From NCBI GenBank assembly GCA_934446475.1, contig CAKSEH010000002.1, forward strand, positions 111,933-175,932: a stretch of DNA of 64,000 nucleotides, in the 5' to 3' direction. Numbering within the stretch: the first letter of the stretch is position 1; each line of letters starts with the position of its first letter. Positions 16,233 to 25,195 of the stretch are shown here, piece after piece. The position numbers and the translations under genes are program-made. Below the pieces are notes generated by a model, which worked only from the letters and a program-made list of their open reading frames with translations, did not search any database and was not told the origin of the DNA. The stretch is from an uncultured Eubacteriales bacterium (lineage in GTDB: Bacteria > Bacillota > Clostridia > Oscillospirales > Acutalibacteraceae).

Positions 16233-17765
16233 ATGAAAAAACCCATAGTTCTTACTATAATGGACGGTTTCGGTTTTAATCCCGAAACAAAAGGCAATGC
16301 CATTGCCGCCGCAAATACACCGAATCTTGATAAAATTTTCAGTGAGTGTCCTACAACTCAGATAGGCGCATCGGGTATGGATGTCGGCTTACCGGACGGA
16401 CAAATGGGCAACAGTGAAGTCGGTCATACAAATATAGGTGCCGGCAGAATTGTTTATCAGGAACTTACAAGAATAACCAAGTCTATAAAGGAGGGAGATT
16501 TCTTTGAAAACAAAGCCTTTGCGGATGCAGTTGATAACTGCAAAAAGAACAACTCCGCTCTTCATTTGATGGGTCTTCTTTCAGACGGCGGAGTTCACAG
16601 TCATATCGAACATCTTTACGGACTTGTAAAACTTGCAAAAGATAACGGTCTTGAGCGTGTTTATATTCACGCTTTGCTTGACGGTCGTGATGTTCCCCCA
16701 GCAAGTGCAGCGGATTATATTGATGCACTCAACGCACGTCTTAATGAGATCGGGTGCGGTAAACTCGCAACAGTTATGGGAAGATTTTACGGTATGGACC
16801 GTGATAATCGTTGGGAACGTGTAGGTAAAGCTTATGCCGCTCTTGTTTACGGAGAAGGAATTCAAACCGACGATGCGGCAGAAGCTGTTCGTAAATCATA
16901 CACAGTAAAGGACGAGGAAGGAAAATTCATTACAGATGAGTTTGTTTTACCGACCGTTGTTAAGGGAACAGAGCGTATTAACGACGGCGACAGTGTTATT
17001 TTCTTCAACTTCCGTCCCGACAGGGCAAGAGAGATAACAAGAACGTTTGTTGACGACGATTTCAGCGGATTTGAACGCATAGGCGGCAGGAAAAAGGTGT
17101 TTTACGTTTGTATGACTCAGTATGACGCCTCTATGCCCAATGTTGAAGTTGCGTTTAAGCCTGAGTCGCTTGAAGATACTCTCGGTGAATTCATTGCAAA
17201 ACAAGGTATGACGCAGCTGCGCATTGCAGAAACGGAGAAATACGCCCACGTAACATTTTTCTTTAACGGCGGCAGAGAGGTAAAGTTCGACGGTGAAGAC
17301 AGGATACTTGTTAATTCACCAAAGGTCGCAACATATGACTTGCAGCCGGAAATGAGTGCAAATGAAGTATGCGATAAAGTTTCCGATGCAATCGAAAGCG
17401 GAAAATACGATGTTGTTATCCTCAATTTTGCAAACTGCGATATGGTCGGTCACACGGGTATTTTTGAAGCGGCTGTAAAAGCGGTAGAAACGGTTGATAA
17501 CTGCGTCGGCAGAGTCAAAGAATCAACGCTTAAGATGAACGGCATAATGCTTCTTACAGCCGATCACGGCAATGCAGACCGTATGATAGATGCTGACGGT
17601 TCTCCTTTTACTGCCCATACAACAAACCCTGTTCCCTTCTCTGTTATAGGAAAGGATTGTAAGTTAAGAGAGGGCGGCAGACTCTGCGATATCTCACCCA
17701 CTATTATAAAGCTCCTCGGACTTGAAAAGCCCGAAAAAATGACGGGAATTTCAATAGTGGAATAA
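16233..17765 (+). CDS. gpmI: 2,3-bisphosphoglycerate-independent phosphoglycerate mutase
   Basis: Mn2+-dependent mutase interconverting 3- and 2-phosphoglycerate. 510 residues. The alkaline phosphatase-like fold is shown by ILTIMDGFGFNP at the start, GQMGNSEVGHTNIGAGR with the phosphoserine nucleophile (S of NSEVGH), HALLDGRDVPP, and the C-terminal metal ligands NFANCDMVGHTG and LTADHGNADRM. The GGAG site precedes the ATG by 8 bases. Its tight spacing after tpiA indicates one operon. Confidence 0.98.
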   Translation: MKKPIVLTIMDGFGFNPETKGNAIAAANTPNLDKIFSECPTTQIGASGMDVGLPDGQMGNSEVGHTNIGAGRIVYQELTRITKSIKEGDFFENKAFADAVDNCKKNNSALHLMGLLSDGGVHSHIEHLYGLVKLAKDNGLERVYIHALLDGRDVPPASAADYIDALNARLNEIGCGKLATVMGRFYGMDRDNRWERVGKAYAALVYGEGIQTDDAAEAVRKSYTVKDEEGKFITDEFVLPTVVKGTERINDGDSVIFFNFRPDRAREITRTFVDDDFSGFERIGGRKKVFYVCMTQYDASMPNVEVAFKPESLEDTLGEFIAKQGMTQLRIAETEKYAHVTFFFNGGREVKFDGEDRILVNSPKVATYDLQPEMSANEVCDKVSDAIESGKYDVVILNFANCDMVGHTGIFEAAVKAVETVDNCVGRVKESTLKMNGIMLLTADHGNADRMIDADGSPFTAHTTNPVPFSVIGKDCKLREGGRLCDISPTIIKLLGLEKPEKMTGISIVE

Positions 17766-17840
17766 TCATACAATTCCTGTAATATTTATAAATAATTTAA
17801 GTGCTGCTCCGAAAAGGGCAGTACGAAAGGAGATTTACAT

Positions 17841-18344
17841 ATGAAAAACTGTCCTAACTGCAATGCCCGGATGGAGGACGGCGCACTTTTCTGCACAAAC
17901 TGCGGCGCAAGATTTACAGATAATGCTCAGCAAACTGCTCCGAACGGTAATGCAGCTCCGAATTACGGAGCTCAGCCCCAGTATGCTCCTATCTACAACC
18001 CCTATGACCATACTGCAGAGTTTGATAAAAAGGATATTTCGGATAACAAGGTTATATGTATGCTTGTTTATCTTACGAGCTGGGTAGGAATAATCATTGC
18101 GCTTCTCACACAGAGTTCGTCTCCGTACGTTGCTTTCCACGTTCGTCAGGCGCTGAAAATCGTCGTTGTCGAAGCTCTGATAGGCTTATCGGCCGCTGTT
18201 CTTGTTTGGACTTTTATTGTTCCTATAGCTGCGGTTGTTATGTTGTTAGTGTTTTTTGTTATAAAGATAATTTGCTTTTTCCAGGTATGCTCCGGAAAAG
18301 CTGTTGAACCGGCAATTATCAGAAGTCTTAATTTCCTGAAATAA
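17841..18344 (+). CDS. Zinc-ribbon membrane protein
   Basis: 167 residues. Begins with a zinc ribbon, CPNCNARMEDGALFCTNCG, with two CxxC knuckles, then a Pro/Ala/Gln linker with AQPQYAPIYNPYD, then a DUF4870/Tic20-like membrane part with about three helices (VICMLVYLTSWVGIIIALL; YVAFHVRQALKIVVVEALIG; VPIAAVVMLLVFFVIKII). Function unknown; such proteins are common in Clostridia. AAAGGAG precedes the ATG. The next gene is 11 bases downstream and also starts with a zinc ribbon, so the two form a pair. Confidence 0.75.
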   Translation: MKNCPNCNARMEDGALFCTNCGARFTDNAQQTAPNGNAAPNYGAQPQYAPIYNPYDHTAEFDKKDISDNKVICMLVYLTSWVGIIIALLTQSSSPYVAFHVRQALKIVVVEALIGLSAAVLVWTFIVPIAAVVMLLVFFVIKIICFFQVCSGKAVEPAIIRSLNFLK

Positions 18345-18355
18345 GGAGGATAAAT

Positions 18356-19339
18356 ATGTTTTGTCCAAAATGCGGCACTCAAAACAGTGATAATTCAACC
18401 TTTTGTCAAAACTGCGGTGCAGCTTTAAAGCAAGAAGCAGCTGCAATAAATACAGTTCCTGCACAACCGCAACCTGATGCACAGGCGTATAACAGGGCTT
18501 CCCAAAAACCGCTGCGCTCGCCCTACCCCGCAATAAATATTTTAAAGAATTTAGGGGCTTCACCGGTTTTTCTTTTCGCTGTTATTGCTTTTACCGTTTC
18601 GCTTATCTTTTCGATTTTTGCATCGTTTCAGACAGCGTCATCAATTACAGACATTGTTTATCAATTCTCATATCAGTTTGATATCTCGTTTGATTATTCT
18701 CAATATCTTGACAATATTGAGAGTTTAAGCTATGCTTCAATTATTATCGGGATGATACCGAAGATTGTTGCCGCAGTAGGCCTTTGGCTGATTTTTGCGG
18801 CGGCTGCCGAAAAAACGAGCGGCGGAAGGATGTCAACCGTAGGGCTGACTATTATGAAGGTTCTGCAAATAATATTTTTGGTTTTAGTTTGCTTATTTGC
18901 AGCCTTATTCCTCTTTTTAATTGCAAGTGTAATAGTCCAGCTTTCAGTTGCTTCGAGATATACTTATGAGTATGGATACTCCCTTATAATAGTTATTCCG
19001 ACAACGGTATTTGTGTGTGCAATCATTGCTTTGTATATAGTTTATCTCTCAAAGGTTATTACCACGATCAACACTGCCAAAAAAGTAGCGGTTACCGGTA
19101 TTGCAAACAACAAGGTTTCCATTTTCGTAGCTGTTTTTAACTTTGTAATGGCAGGTCTGTCGCTCTTGACATTAGTAAACGCATACAGTTTTTCTAATAT
19201 TATAGCCGTGCTCGGAGAAATCGCTTCCCTTATATGCTTCGGAGTGGTTATATTTAATTACAAGAGCGCTATGACTCCGCTTACTATGCTTCCTACAAAA
19301 ACGGTTGACGGTAATCAAAGCGAAGTTTCGGCAGAATAA
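18356..19339 (+). CDS. Zinc-ribbon multi-pass membrane protein
   Basis: 327 residues. N-terminal zinc ribbon CPKCGTQNSDNSTFCQNCG (residues 3-21), a Gln/Ala/Pro linker, then about six hydrophobic segments between residues 70 and 310. No catalytic motif is visible and no specific family recognised. An AAGGAGG site sits before the ATG, 11 bases after the previous zinc-ribbon gene. A strong terminator follows at 19400-19436. Possibly a sensory or scaffold membrane protein; function unknown. Confidence 0.7.
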   Translation: MFCPKCGTQNSDNSTFCQNCGAALKQEAAAINTVPAQPQPDAQAYNRASQKPLRSPYPAINILKNLGASPVFLFAVIAFTVSLIFSIFASFQTASSITDIVYQFSYQFDISFDYSQYLDNIESLSYASIIIGMIPKIVAAVGLWLIFAAAAEKTSGGRMSTVGLTIMKVLQIIFLVLVCLFAALFLFLIASVIVQLSVASRYTYEYGYSLIIVIPTTVFVCAIIALYIVYLSKVITTINTAKKVAVTGIANNKVSIFVAVFNFVMAGLSLLTLVNAYSFSNIIAVLGEIASLICFGVVIFNYKSAMTPLTMLPTKTVDGNQSEVSAE

Positions 19340-19399
19340 TTAAGTCCGTCAAAGTTAAACGCTACCGGGTTAACGAAAGTCGAACCGATAACTCTAAAT

Positions 19400-19438
19400 A
19401 AGCCGTCACCCTTCATCGGGTGACGGCTTATTTTTTTA
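19400..19438. terminator. Terminator between convergent zinc-ribbon gene and mutS2
   Basis: AAGCCGTCACCC (19400-19411) and GGGTGACGGCTT (19418-19429) make a perfect 12-bp stem with a 6-base loop, followed on the plus strand by ATTTTTTT. It can serve both converging units. Confidence 0.93.
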
Positions 19439-19447
19439 TCCGTAGTT

Positions 19448-21838
19448 TTAATTTTTAATTTTTGCTATTGTTACACCGCTTTCGCCCTCGCCGAAAACAC
19501 CGAGACGGTAACTTTCGATGTTTTTATGCGAACGAAGGTGTGACTGAACAGTCTTTCTTAAAACACCGGTCCCCTTGCCGTGAATAACGGTTATTGTTTC
19601 TATTCCCGACAGTACCGCATTATCTATATACTTATCAAGTTCAAGAATAGCTTCGTCCGCAGCCATTCCCCTGAGGTCTACTTCACTTGTAACGCTTCTG
19701 TTCTGTTTTGAGGGTATTCCTGTAACATTGCGGGTCTTTTTTACGCCTGCGCCGTTTTTCGGACGGGCGGCTGACATTAAATCATTAAAATCAACCCACA
19801 TTTTTATTGAGCCCGATACAACATAAGCTTTCTTTTTTGCAATATTAACCTCAAGAACTTCTGCTTGTTTACCGAGCGCAGCAACAGTAACGGTATCACC
19901 TATATCTGGAGGAGAATCAAGCTTCTTTCCGACATCGTTTTTTACAACAGGGTCGGTTTCATCTTCAAGTTGCTTAACAGTTTTCTTATAACCGCTTCTT
20001 GCCTTTTCAAGCATTTGCGCCGCATTTTGTGCATTAAACCGTTTTTTTGTTTCCTCGAGTTCGTTAAGGAGAATTCCGGCTTTATTTCTTGCACTGTCAA
20101 CTATTGCGTTTGCTTTTTCCCTCGTTTGTTCTATGATCTTATCCTGTTTTACTTTAAGCTCGTGCTCCATAAGCTCGATATGTTTTTTGGCAGTCTGTGC
20201 CTCATAACGAAGCCTTGCTGTTTCCCTGCGCTCTTCTTCCGCCTCCTGCCTTGCTTTTTCAAGGCTTTGGACAACACTTTCAAATTTTGTATTTTCTTCG
20301 GAAAGATGAGTTTTTGCGTTTTCTATTATGCTCTCATCGAGACCGAGTCTTGATGAAATTGCAAAAGCATTGGACCTGCCGGGGACACCGATAATAAGTC
20401 TGTAGGTAGGTTTTAATGTTGAAACATCAAATTCACAGCTTGCGTTCTGCACTCCGTCTGTATCAAGAGCATATGCCTTAAGCTCAGGATAGTGAGTTGT
20501 TGCAATAACATCGGTTTTGCCGTTTAAAAGGCTAAGAAGAATAGCCTTTGCAAGTGCTGCACCCTCAACCGGGTCCGTTCCGGCGCATAGTTCATCAAAA
20601 AGCACAAGAGAGTCTGCGGTGCACACCTTTAAAATCGATATAATATTTACTATATGAGAAGAAAAGGTTGAGAGAGATTGCTGTATACTCTGTTCGTCGC
20701 CTATATCTGCATAAACGCCGTCAAAAACCGCCATTTCGCTTGAATCGTCAACAGGTATCATAAGACCGCAAGCCGTCATAAGGTTTAAAAGACCTACGGT
20801 TTTAAGCGTAACCGTCTTTCCGCCGGTGTTAGGTCCGGTTATGATAAGCTGCCTGTAATCACTGCCTATCGACACAGTTATCGGAACCACTGACCTTGCG
20901 TTAATCAGCGGATGTCTCGCATTTTTAAGAAATATTTTCCCTTCACTGTTGAGTTTCGGCACCGTTGCCCCCATTTTATATGCAAGCTTTGCCTTCGCAA
21001 AAATAAGGTCAAGTGCCGAAAGTGAATTATACGACTGCTCGATATTATCGGAAAAATCCGAAACTTCAGCCGAAAGTTCGCTTAAAATTCTGAATATTTC
21101 TTCATTTTCTTTTGATTTGAGTATTCTTATATCATTATTTGCCTCTACAACCGCCATAGGCTCAATAAATACAGTGGAGCCTGTAGAAGACGTGTCGTGA
21201 ACAATTCCGTTAATTTCTCCCTTATGTTCGGATTTTACGGGAACTACAAATCGACCGTCACGCTGAGTTATTATTGCATCCTGAAGATATTTTGAGGTTG
21301 GTCCTCTTAAAGTTTTTTCAAGAATATCCCTGATTTTTGATGTGTTATTTTTAATTTTCCTGCGAATATCCGAAAGAGCCGGAGATGCATTATCGTTAAT
21401 TTCGTCCTCTGATTTAATTTGAAAAGAAATTTTATCTTCAAGGTACTTATTCGGAGTAAGCGTATCAAAATATGAATCGATAGAGGTGTTTGCCGTACCT
21501 CCGGCGTCGGCACGCCACTTTTTTACCGACCTTATAGTTCTTAAAGCTGCCCCTATGCTGATAAGTCCCTTTGAGGAAAGAGTAGCTCCGACCCTTGCGT
21601 GTGCAAGCTCCGGCATAATATTTCCCGTTCCCGAAAAGGGAGGTACTGTATACTTAGCCATAAGCTTAAAAGCATCGTCGGTTTGGGTAAGCAGGCGATT
21701 TATACTCTGCATATCAAACACAGGCTCAAGATCTAGTGCCCTCTCTTTTGTTTCCGGCATAGATGCCTGCTCTGCAAGAATTTTTAAAACACTATGTAAT
21801 TCAAGGGTTTTATAGCTTTTTTTATAAAGATCGTTCAT
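19448..21838 (-). CDS. mutS2: Endonuclease MutS2
   Basis: ATPase of the MutS family that acts on branched DNA and on collided ribosomes rather than on mismatches. 796 residues. MutS core with Walker A GPNTGGKTVTLKT, then VYADIGDEQSIQQSLSTFSSH and the Walker B LVLFDELCAGTDPVEG. A long coiled coil follows (about residues 510-630), then the C-terminal Smr nuclease domain VDLRGMAADEA...VIHGKGTGVLR. It lies 12 bases after recO and ends the block that starts with yqfC. Confidence 0.97.
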   Translation of the reverse strand: MNDLYKKSYKTLELHSVLKILAEQASMPETKERALDLEPVFDMQSINRLLTQTDDAFKLMAKYTVPPFSGTGNIMPELAHARVGATLSSKGLISIGAALRTIRSVKKWRADAGGTANTSIDSYFDTLTPNKYLEDKISFQIKSEDEINDNASPALSDIRRKIKNNTSKIRDILEKTLRGPTSKYLQDAIITQRDGRFVVPVKSEHKGEINGIVHDTSSTGSTVFIEPMAVVEANNDIRILKSKENEEIFRILSELSAEVSDFSDNIEQSYNSLSALDLIFAKAKLAYKMGATVPKLNSEGKIFLKNARHPLINARSVVPITVSIGSDYRQLIITGPNTGGKTVTLKTVGLLNLMTACGLMIPVDDSSEMAVFDGVYADIGDEQSIQQSLSTFSSHIVNIISILKVCTADSLVLFDELCAGTDPVEGAALAKAILLSLLNGKTDVIATTHYPELKAYALDTDGVQNASCEFDVSTLKPTYRLIIGVPGRSNAFAISSRLGLDESIIENAKTHLSEENTKFESVVQSLEKARQEAEEERRETARLRYEAQTAKKHIELMEHELKVKQDKIIEQTREKANAIVDSARNKAGILLNELEETKKRFNAQNAAQMLEKARSGYKKTVKQLEDETDPVVKNDVGKKLDSPPDIGDTVTVAALGKQAEVLEVNIAKKKAYVVSGSIKMWVDFNDLMSAARPKNGAGVKKTRNVTGIPSKQNRSVTSEVDLRGMAADEAILELDKYIDNAVLSGIETITVIHGKGTGVLRKTVQSHLRSHKNIESYRLGVFGEGESGVTIAKIKN

Positions 21839-21850
21839 AAATATTATTCC

Positions 21851-22600
21851 TTATTTAACAGTATTAAAAAACTCAAGGGTTTTAAATCTGTGCTCGGTTT
21901 GAATTTCAAAATATTTCTCGGTTATTTCCGAAAGGCGAACGCAAAGATCTGAGCTTAGTGAGAAAGAGTATATTTTATCAAAGGAAGAAAAAACTATGTG
22001 GCGCATTGCGTTAAGCAATGGGGGTTCAAGTTTTATAAGTCCCTGCCCCGTTCTGCAGTTTTCACACACAATACATCCGTCCCTTGCGCTTAAATATACG
22101 GTTTTGTTTTCACTCTCGTCCCCGCAATTTGAGCAAGCCGTAAGATCCGGCATAAAACCTGCGACAGACGCAAGCCTTAATTCGGTTATTGCTTTTATCT
22201 GATATATATTCTTCTTTCCCCGTGTAATAAAATACAGGGAATTGAGTATGAGCCTTAAAATTTCTGCGGATTCGCCTGCGGGCGGCGTTATATATAAGCA
22301 TATCTCGCAAAAATACTGAGCAAGCGCCAGTGTTACGACATCGCTACCGACACCGAAAAACAATTCTATAGGAGAAGCTTCTGTGATTGACATTCGCTCG
22401 CCTTTTTTATCTATAGTAAAATCGGAGTAGGAAAGCAGTCTTGTTGCGGCTGCTTTCTTACTTTTAATACTTCCTGCACCTGCCGCATATGCGGTTATAA
22501 CTCCCATTTCAGCGGTAAGAAGAGTCAGAAGCCTGTCCTGCTCTCCCATCTTTTTTTCCTTTATAACAAGAGCGGTTAGCGTAAATGTCAGAATTATCAC
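21851..22600 (-). CDS. recO: DNA repair protein RecO
   Basis: Loads RecA in the RecFOR recombination pathway. The OB-fold N-terminus reads TLTALVIKEKKMGEQDRLLTLLT, and a four-Cys zinc site appears as CSNCGD then CIVCENC in the C-terminal half. The frame extends to 22636, but residues before TLTALV do not fit the family; the GTG at 22600 is the best visible start and has only GGGAG directly in front. The upstream YqzL-like frame overlaps it, so translational coupling is likely. Start uncertain by several codons. Confidence 0.93.
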   Translation of the reverse strand: MIILTFTLTALVIKEKKMGEQDRLLTLLTAEMGVITAYAAGAGSIKSKKAAATRLLSYSDFTIDKKGERMSITEASPIELFFGVGSDVVTLALAQYFCEICLYITPPAGESAEILRLILNSLYFITRGKKNIYQIKAITELRLASVAGFMPDLTACSNCGDESENKTVYLSARDGCIVCENCRTGQGLIKLEPPLLNAMRHIVFSSFDKIYSFSLSSDLCVRLSEITEKYFEIQTEHRFKTLEFFNTVK

Positions 22601-22700
22601 TCCCGTAAATTGAGTCTTTTTCCCGTGAACGGGCAAAGTTTAAATAATCGTCGGCTTTACCTGTTAAAACAAACTTAAGCCATTTTTCGTTTGTATTCAT
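22509..22700 (-). CDS. YqzL-like small protein overlapping recO
   Basis: 63 codons starting MNTNEKWLKFVLTGKADDYLNFAR; the pattern W..F..TG....YL.F resembles the YqzL family, whose gene lies between era and recO in Bacillus. The ATG at 22700 has a strong GAGGTGG site at good spacing. It continues in a different frame over the first ~90 bases of recO, so its C-terminal third may be non-conserved. Its ribosome binding site pairs with an upstream ACCACCT (see hairpin). The assignment rests on position, start signal and a weak motif. Confidence 0.5.
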   Translation of the reverse strand: MNTNEKWLKFVLTGKADDYLNFARSREKDSIYGSDNSDIYANRSCYKGKKDGRAGQASDSSYR

Positions 22701-22701
22701 A

Positions 22702-22741
22702 AAACCACCTCTGCAAGATTATTTTCTGCAAAAGGTGGTCT
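22702..22741 (-). promoter_or_regulatory. Hairpin over the YqzL-like ribosome binding site
   Basis: On the minus strand AGACCACCT (+ 22733-22741) pairs with AGGTGGTTT (+ 22702-22710) in a 9-bp stem with one G-U pair and a 22-base loop. The 3' arm is the ribosome binding site of the small gene before recO, so the fold would lower its translation. Confidence 0.5.
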
Positions 22742-22761
22742 GTTATATCAGGTAATAATAG

Positions 22762-23694
22762 TCAGTTTTCTTTAAAATCAAGACCGAATGTATGAATCAG
22801 CCCCTGCCTGTTTCGCCAATCTTCTTTAACCTTGACCCAAAGCTTAACCGAAGCTCTTATCCCGAAAAATCTTTCGATATCCTCTCTGGCCTGAGTACCG
22901 ATTTTTTTAAGCATAGCTCCGTTTTTACCTATAACTATGCCCTTGTGGCTGTCTTTTTCACAGTATATAACAGCCTCAACATCAACTATGGGCTCGCCCG
23001 ACGAAGTATCACGCTCAACAAAGCGCTCGATATCGACAGCTATGCCGTGCGGAACCTCCTTTGAAAGATTACGCAATACCTTTTCCCTTATCATTTCCGC
23101 AACCATTACCTTCTCGGATTGGTCGGTAACATCGTCATCATCAAAAAAGTGAACAGAAGGCACTGCAAATTTTTTAAGCTCATCTAAAAGCAGATCAACA
23201 CCGTCCCCCGTTCTTGCCGAAAGGGGAATCACAGCACTGAAATCAAAATTTTTGCTGTATGCCGTTATCAAATCGAGAATCTTTCCCTTATCTTCAAGCA
23301 AATCGATTTTGTTGAGCACAAGCACGGCTTTTATCTTTCTTGCTTTAAAGCTTTCTATCAGCTCTCTGTCGGCAGGAGGCAGATTATCGGCGCTTATTTC
23401 AAATGCAGCCGCCGCATCGGCAACCAAAACGGCAGCGTTAATATCCGTCATACTGCCGCTTACCGCTTTTATCATATTCGTTCCGAGCAAATCGTGCGGT
23501 TTGTGAAGACCGGGTGTATCAATAAACACATACTGAGTTTCTCCCACTGTGTGCACACCCATAATTCTTGTTCTTGTTGTTTGAGGTTTGCTTGAAACTA
23601 TTGCCACTTTCTGCCCTATTATCTTGTTCATAAGGGAAGATTTTCCGACATTGGGTCTACCGAGAATAGCTATAAATGCAGACTTCTGTTCCAT
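22762..23694 (-). CDS. era: GTPase Era
   Basis: Ras-like GTPase that binds 16S rRNA and aids 30S maturation. 310 residues: G1 GRPNVGKSSLMN, G2/G3 around TTRTRI and DTPGLHKP, G4 NKID, then the C-terminal KH domain with VIGKNGAMLKKIGTQAR and the end VKVKEDWRNRQGLI. It follows ybeY by 8 bases in the conserved phoH-ybeY-era order; here no cdd or dgkA intervenes. Confidence 0.98.
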   Translation of the reverse strand: MEQKSAFIAILGRPNVGKSSLMNKIIGQKVAIVSSKPQTTRTRIMGVHTVGETQYVFIDTPGLHKPHDLLGTNMIKAVSGSMTDINAAVLVADAAAAFEISADNLPPADRELIESFKARKIKAVLVLNKIDLLEDKGKILDLITAYSKNFDFSAVIPLSARTGDGVDLLLDELKKFAVPSVHFFDDDDVTDQSEKVMVAEMIREKVLRNLSKEVPHGIAVDIERFVERDTSSGEPIVDVEAVIYCEKDSHKGIVIGKNGAMLKKIGTQAREDIERFFGIRASVKLWVKVKEDWRNRQGLIHTFGLDFKEN

Positions 23695-23702
23695 AAATTC
23701 AC

Positions 23703-24185
23703 CTAAATTTTATTTATGGCAAGACCCAATTCATCAAGTATCAGCTCTTCTTTTTCACGCATAATTGCCTGTTCAAGTCCGCCGTTTACATGATCATATC
23801 CTAAAAGATGCAGCATTGAATGCACCGTAAGATACGCCATTTCTCTTTCGAGACCGTGACCGTATGTATCAGCCTGCTCCACTGCGTGTTCAAGCGAAAT
23901 TACTATATCGCCGAGTTGCTTTGCGCCTGTTTCCGGGTTTGTATCATAGATTCCGTTTTCTCCGAGCGGAAATGAAAGAACATCTGTCGAAGAATCAATA
24001 TTTCTGAACTTTGAATTAAGTTCTCTGATTTGCGAATCGTCAACAAAAGAAACTTCAACCTCTGCAAGACCTTCAAATTTTTCTTCTATCAGAGTAGCCG
24101 TGCAGGCCTTTCTTATCAGGAGTCTCGTACCTGACGGCAACTTTATCTTTTTTTGCTTATCTGTGATGTTAACTTTAATATTCAT
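23703..24185 (-). CDS. ybeY: Endoribonuclease YbeY
   Basis: Zinc-dependent RNase needed for 16S rRNA 3' end maturation. 160 residues. The zinc motif is visible as VHSMLHLLGYDHVNG with three His ligands; DVLSFPLGE and LGDIVISLEHAVEQA are also typical. Its start overlaps the phoH stop by one base, indicating coupled translation. It is followed by era. Confidence 0.97.
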   Translation of the reverse strand: MNIKVNITDKQKKIKLPSGTRLLIRKACTATLIEEKFEGLAEVEVSFVDDSQIRELNSKFRNIDSSTDVLSFPLGENGIYDTNPETGAKQLGDIVISLEHAVEQADTYGHGLEREMAYLTVHSMLHLLGYDHVNGGLEQAIMREKEELILDELGLAINKI

Positions 24186-25141
24186 TATCGTTCCCCTGCC
24201 CTTTCGTAAGCCTTTATTACCTCTTGAACAAGACGGTGTCTTACAACATCTTTGCCCGTAAGGTAAACTGTTTTTATTCCTTCAATATTTTTAAGCACGG
24301 CTACCGCCTGCTTTAATCCCGAACGTTTGCCGTCAGGTAAATCGATCTGAGTTATATCGCCTGTAACAACTATCTTTGAATTAAACCCGAGTCTTGTCAA
24401 AAACATTTTCATTTGCTCGCAGGTCGTATTCTGAGCTTCGTCAAGAATGATAAAGCTATCGTCAAGCGTTCTGCCTCTCATATACGCAAGAGGAGCGACC
24501 TCGATATCTCCTCTTTCGTGGCACCTTTGAAAATTTTCGGCTCCCATCATATCAAAAAGCGCATCATAAAGAGGTCTCAGATAAGGGTCGACCTTTTGCT
24601 GAAGGTCGCCGGGAAGAAATCCAAGCCTTTCTCCTGCCTCAACTGCGGGACGGGTAAGAACTATTCTGTTTACTTCCTTAGCCCGAAACGCTCTGACAGC
24701 CTCCGCAACCGCAAGATATGTTTTGCCGGTTCCCGCAGGACCTACTCCTATTGTTATCGTGTTTTTCTTTATGGCGTCTATATACTTTTTTTGCCCGAAA
24801 GTCTTTGGTTTTACAGGCTTGCCTTTGGATGTTATGCAGACACAGTCGGCATCGGTGAGACTTTGTATTTTATCGTCCTCATCATCGTTAACGGTGTTGA
24901 TAACAAGGGATACACTTTGAGCCGTTATACTCTCGCCTTTGTTTATCATTGCTATAAGACAGTTTATCGCCCTTTGCGCCTTAAGAACGCTATCGGTTTC
25001 TCCGGAAATTTTTATTTGTCCGTTATGAGATGTAATGCAAACGGAATACGCCTTTTGAAGCAATTTTATATTCTCATCAAAGTTACCGAACACATCAACG
25101 ACCTGTTCCATTCGCTCTATATCAACAAACTGTTCAAACAA
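24185..25141 (-). CDS. PhoH-like ATPase
   Basis: Predicted RNA-associated ATPase of the PhoH family, about 318 residues. Walker A GVGPAGTGKTYLAVAEA, Walker B SFIILDEAQNTT and TGDITQIDLPDGKRSGL are clear. The frame runs up to 25195, but a promoter (-10 at 25166-25171) places the start further in: GTG at 25150 or TTG at 25141. The TTG gives LFEQFVDIERMEQVVDVFG, close to the usual family start, and lies 12 bases after AAAGGA. The choice between the two is uncertain. It heads a vegetative unit phoH-ybeY-era-recO-mutS2. Confidence 0.93.
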   Translation of the reverse strand: MFEQFVDIERMEQVVDVFGNFDENIKLLQKAYSVCITSHNGQIKISGETDSVLKAQRAINCLIAMINKGESITAQSVSLVINTVNDDEDDKIQSLTDADCVCITSKGKPVKPKTFGQKKYIDAIKKNTITIGVGPAGTGKTYLAVAEAVRAFRAKEVNRIVLTRPAVEAGERLGFLPGDLQQKVDPYLRPLYDALFDMMGAENFQRCHERGDIEVAPLAYMRGRTLDDSFIILDEAQNTTCEQMKMFLTRLGFNSKIVVTGDITQIDLPDGKRSGLKQAVAVLKNIEGIKTVYLTGKDVVRHRLVQEVIKAYERAGER

Positions 25142-25165
25142 TACCGTCACACATCCTTTGGTAAT

Positions 25166-25195
25166 ATTATACATTATAAATACCGTGATTGTCAA
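25166..25195 (-). promoter_or_regulatory. Promoter of phoH-ybeY-era
   Basis: TTGACA (+ 25190-25195) and TATAAT (+ 25166-25171) on the minus strand, 18-base spacer, overlapping the end of yqfD. It would let the housekeeping genes be expressed independently of the sporulation genes upstream. Confidence 0.75.
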
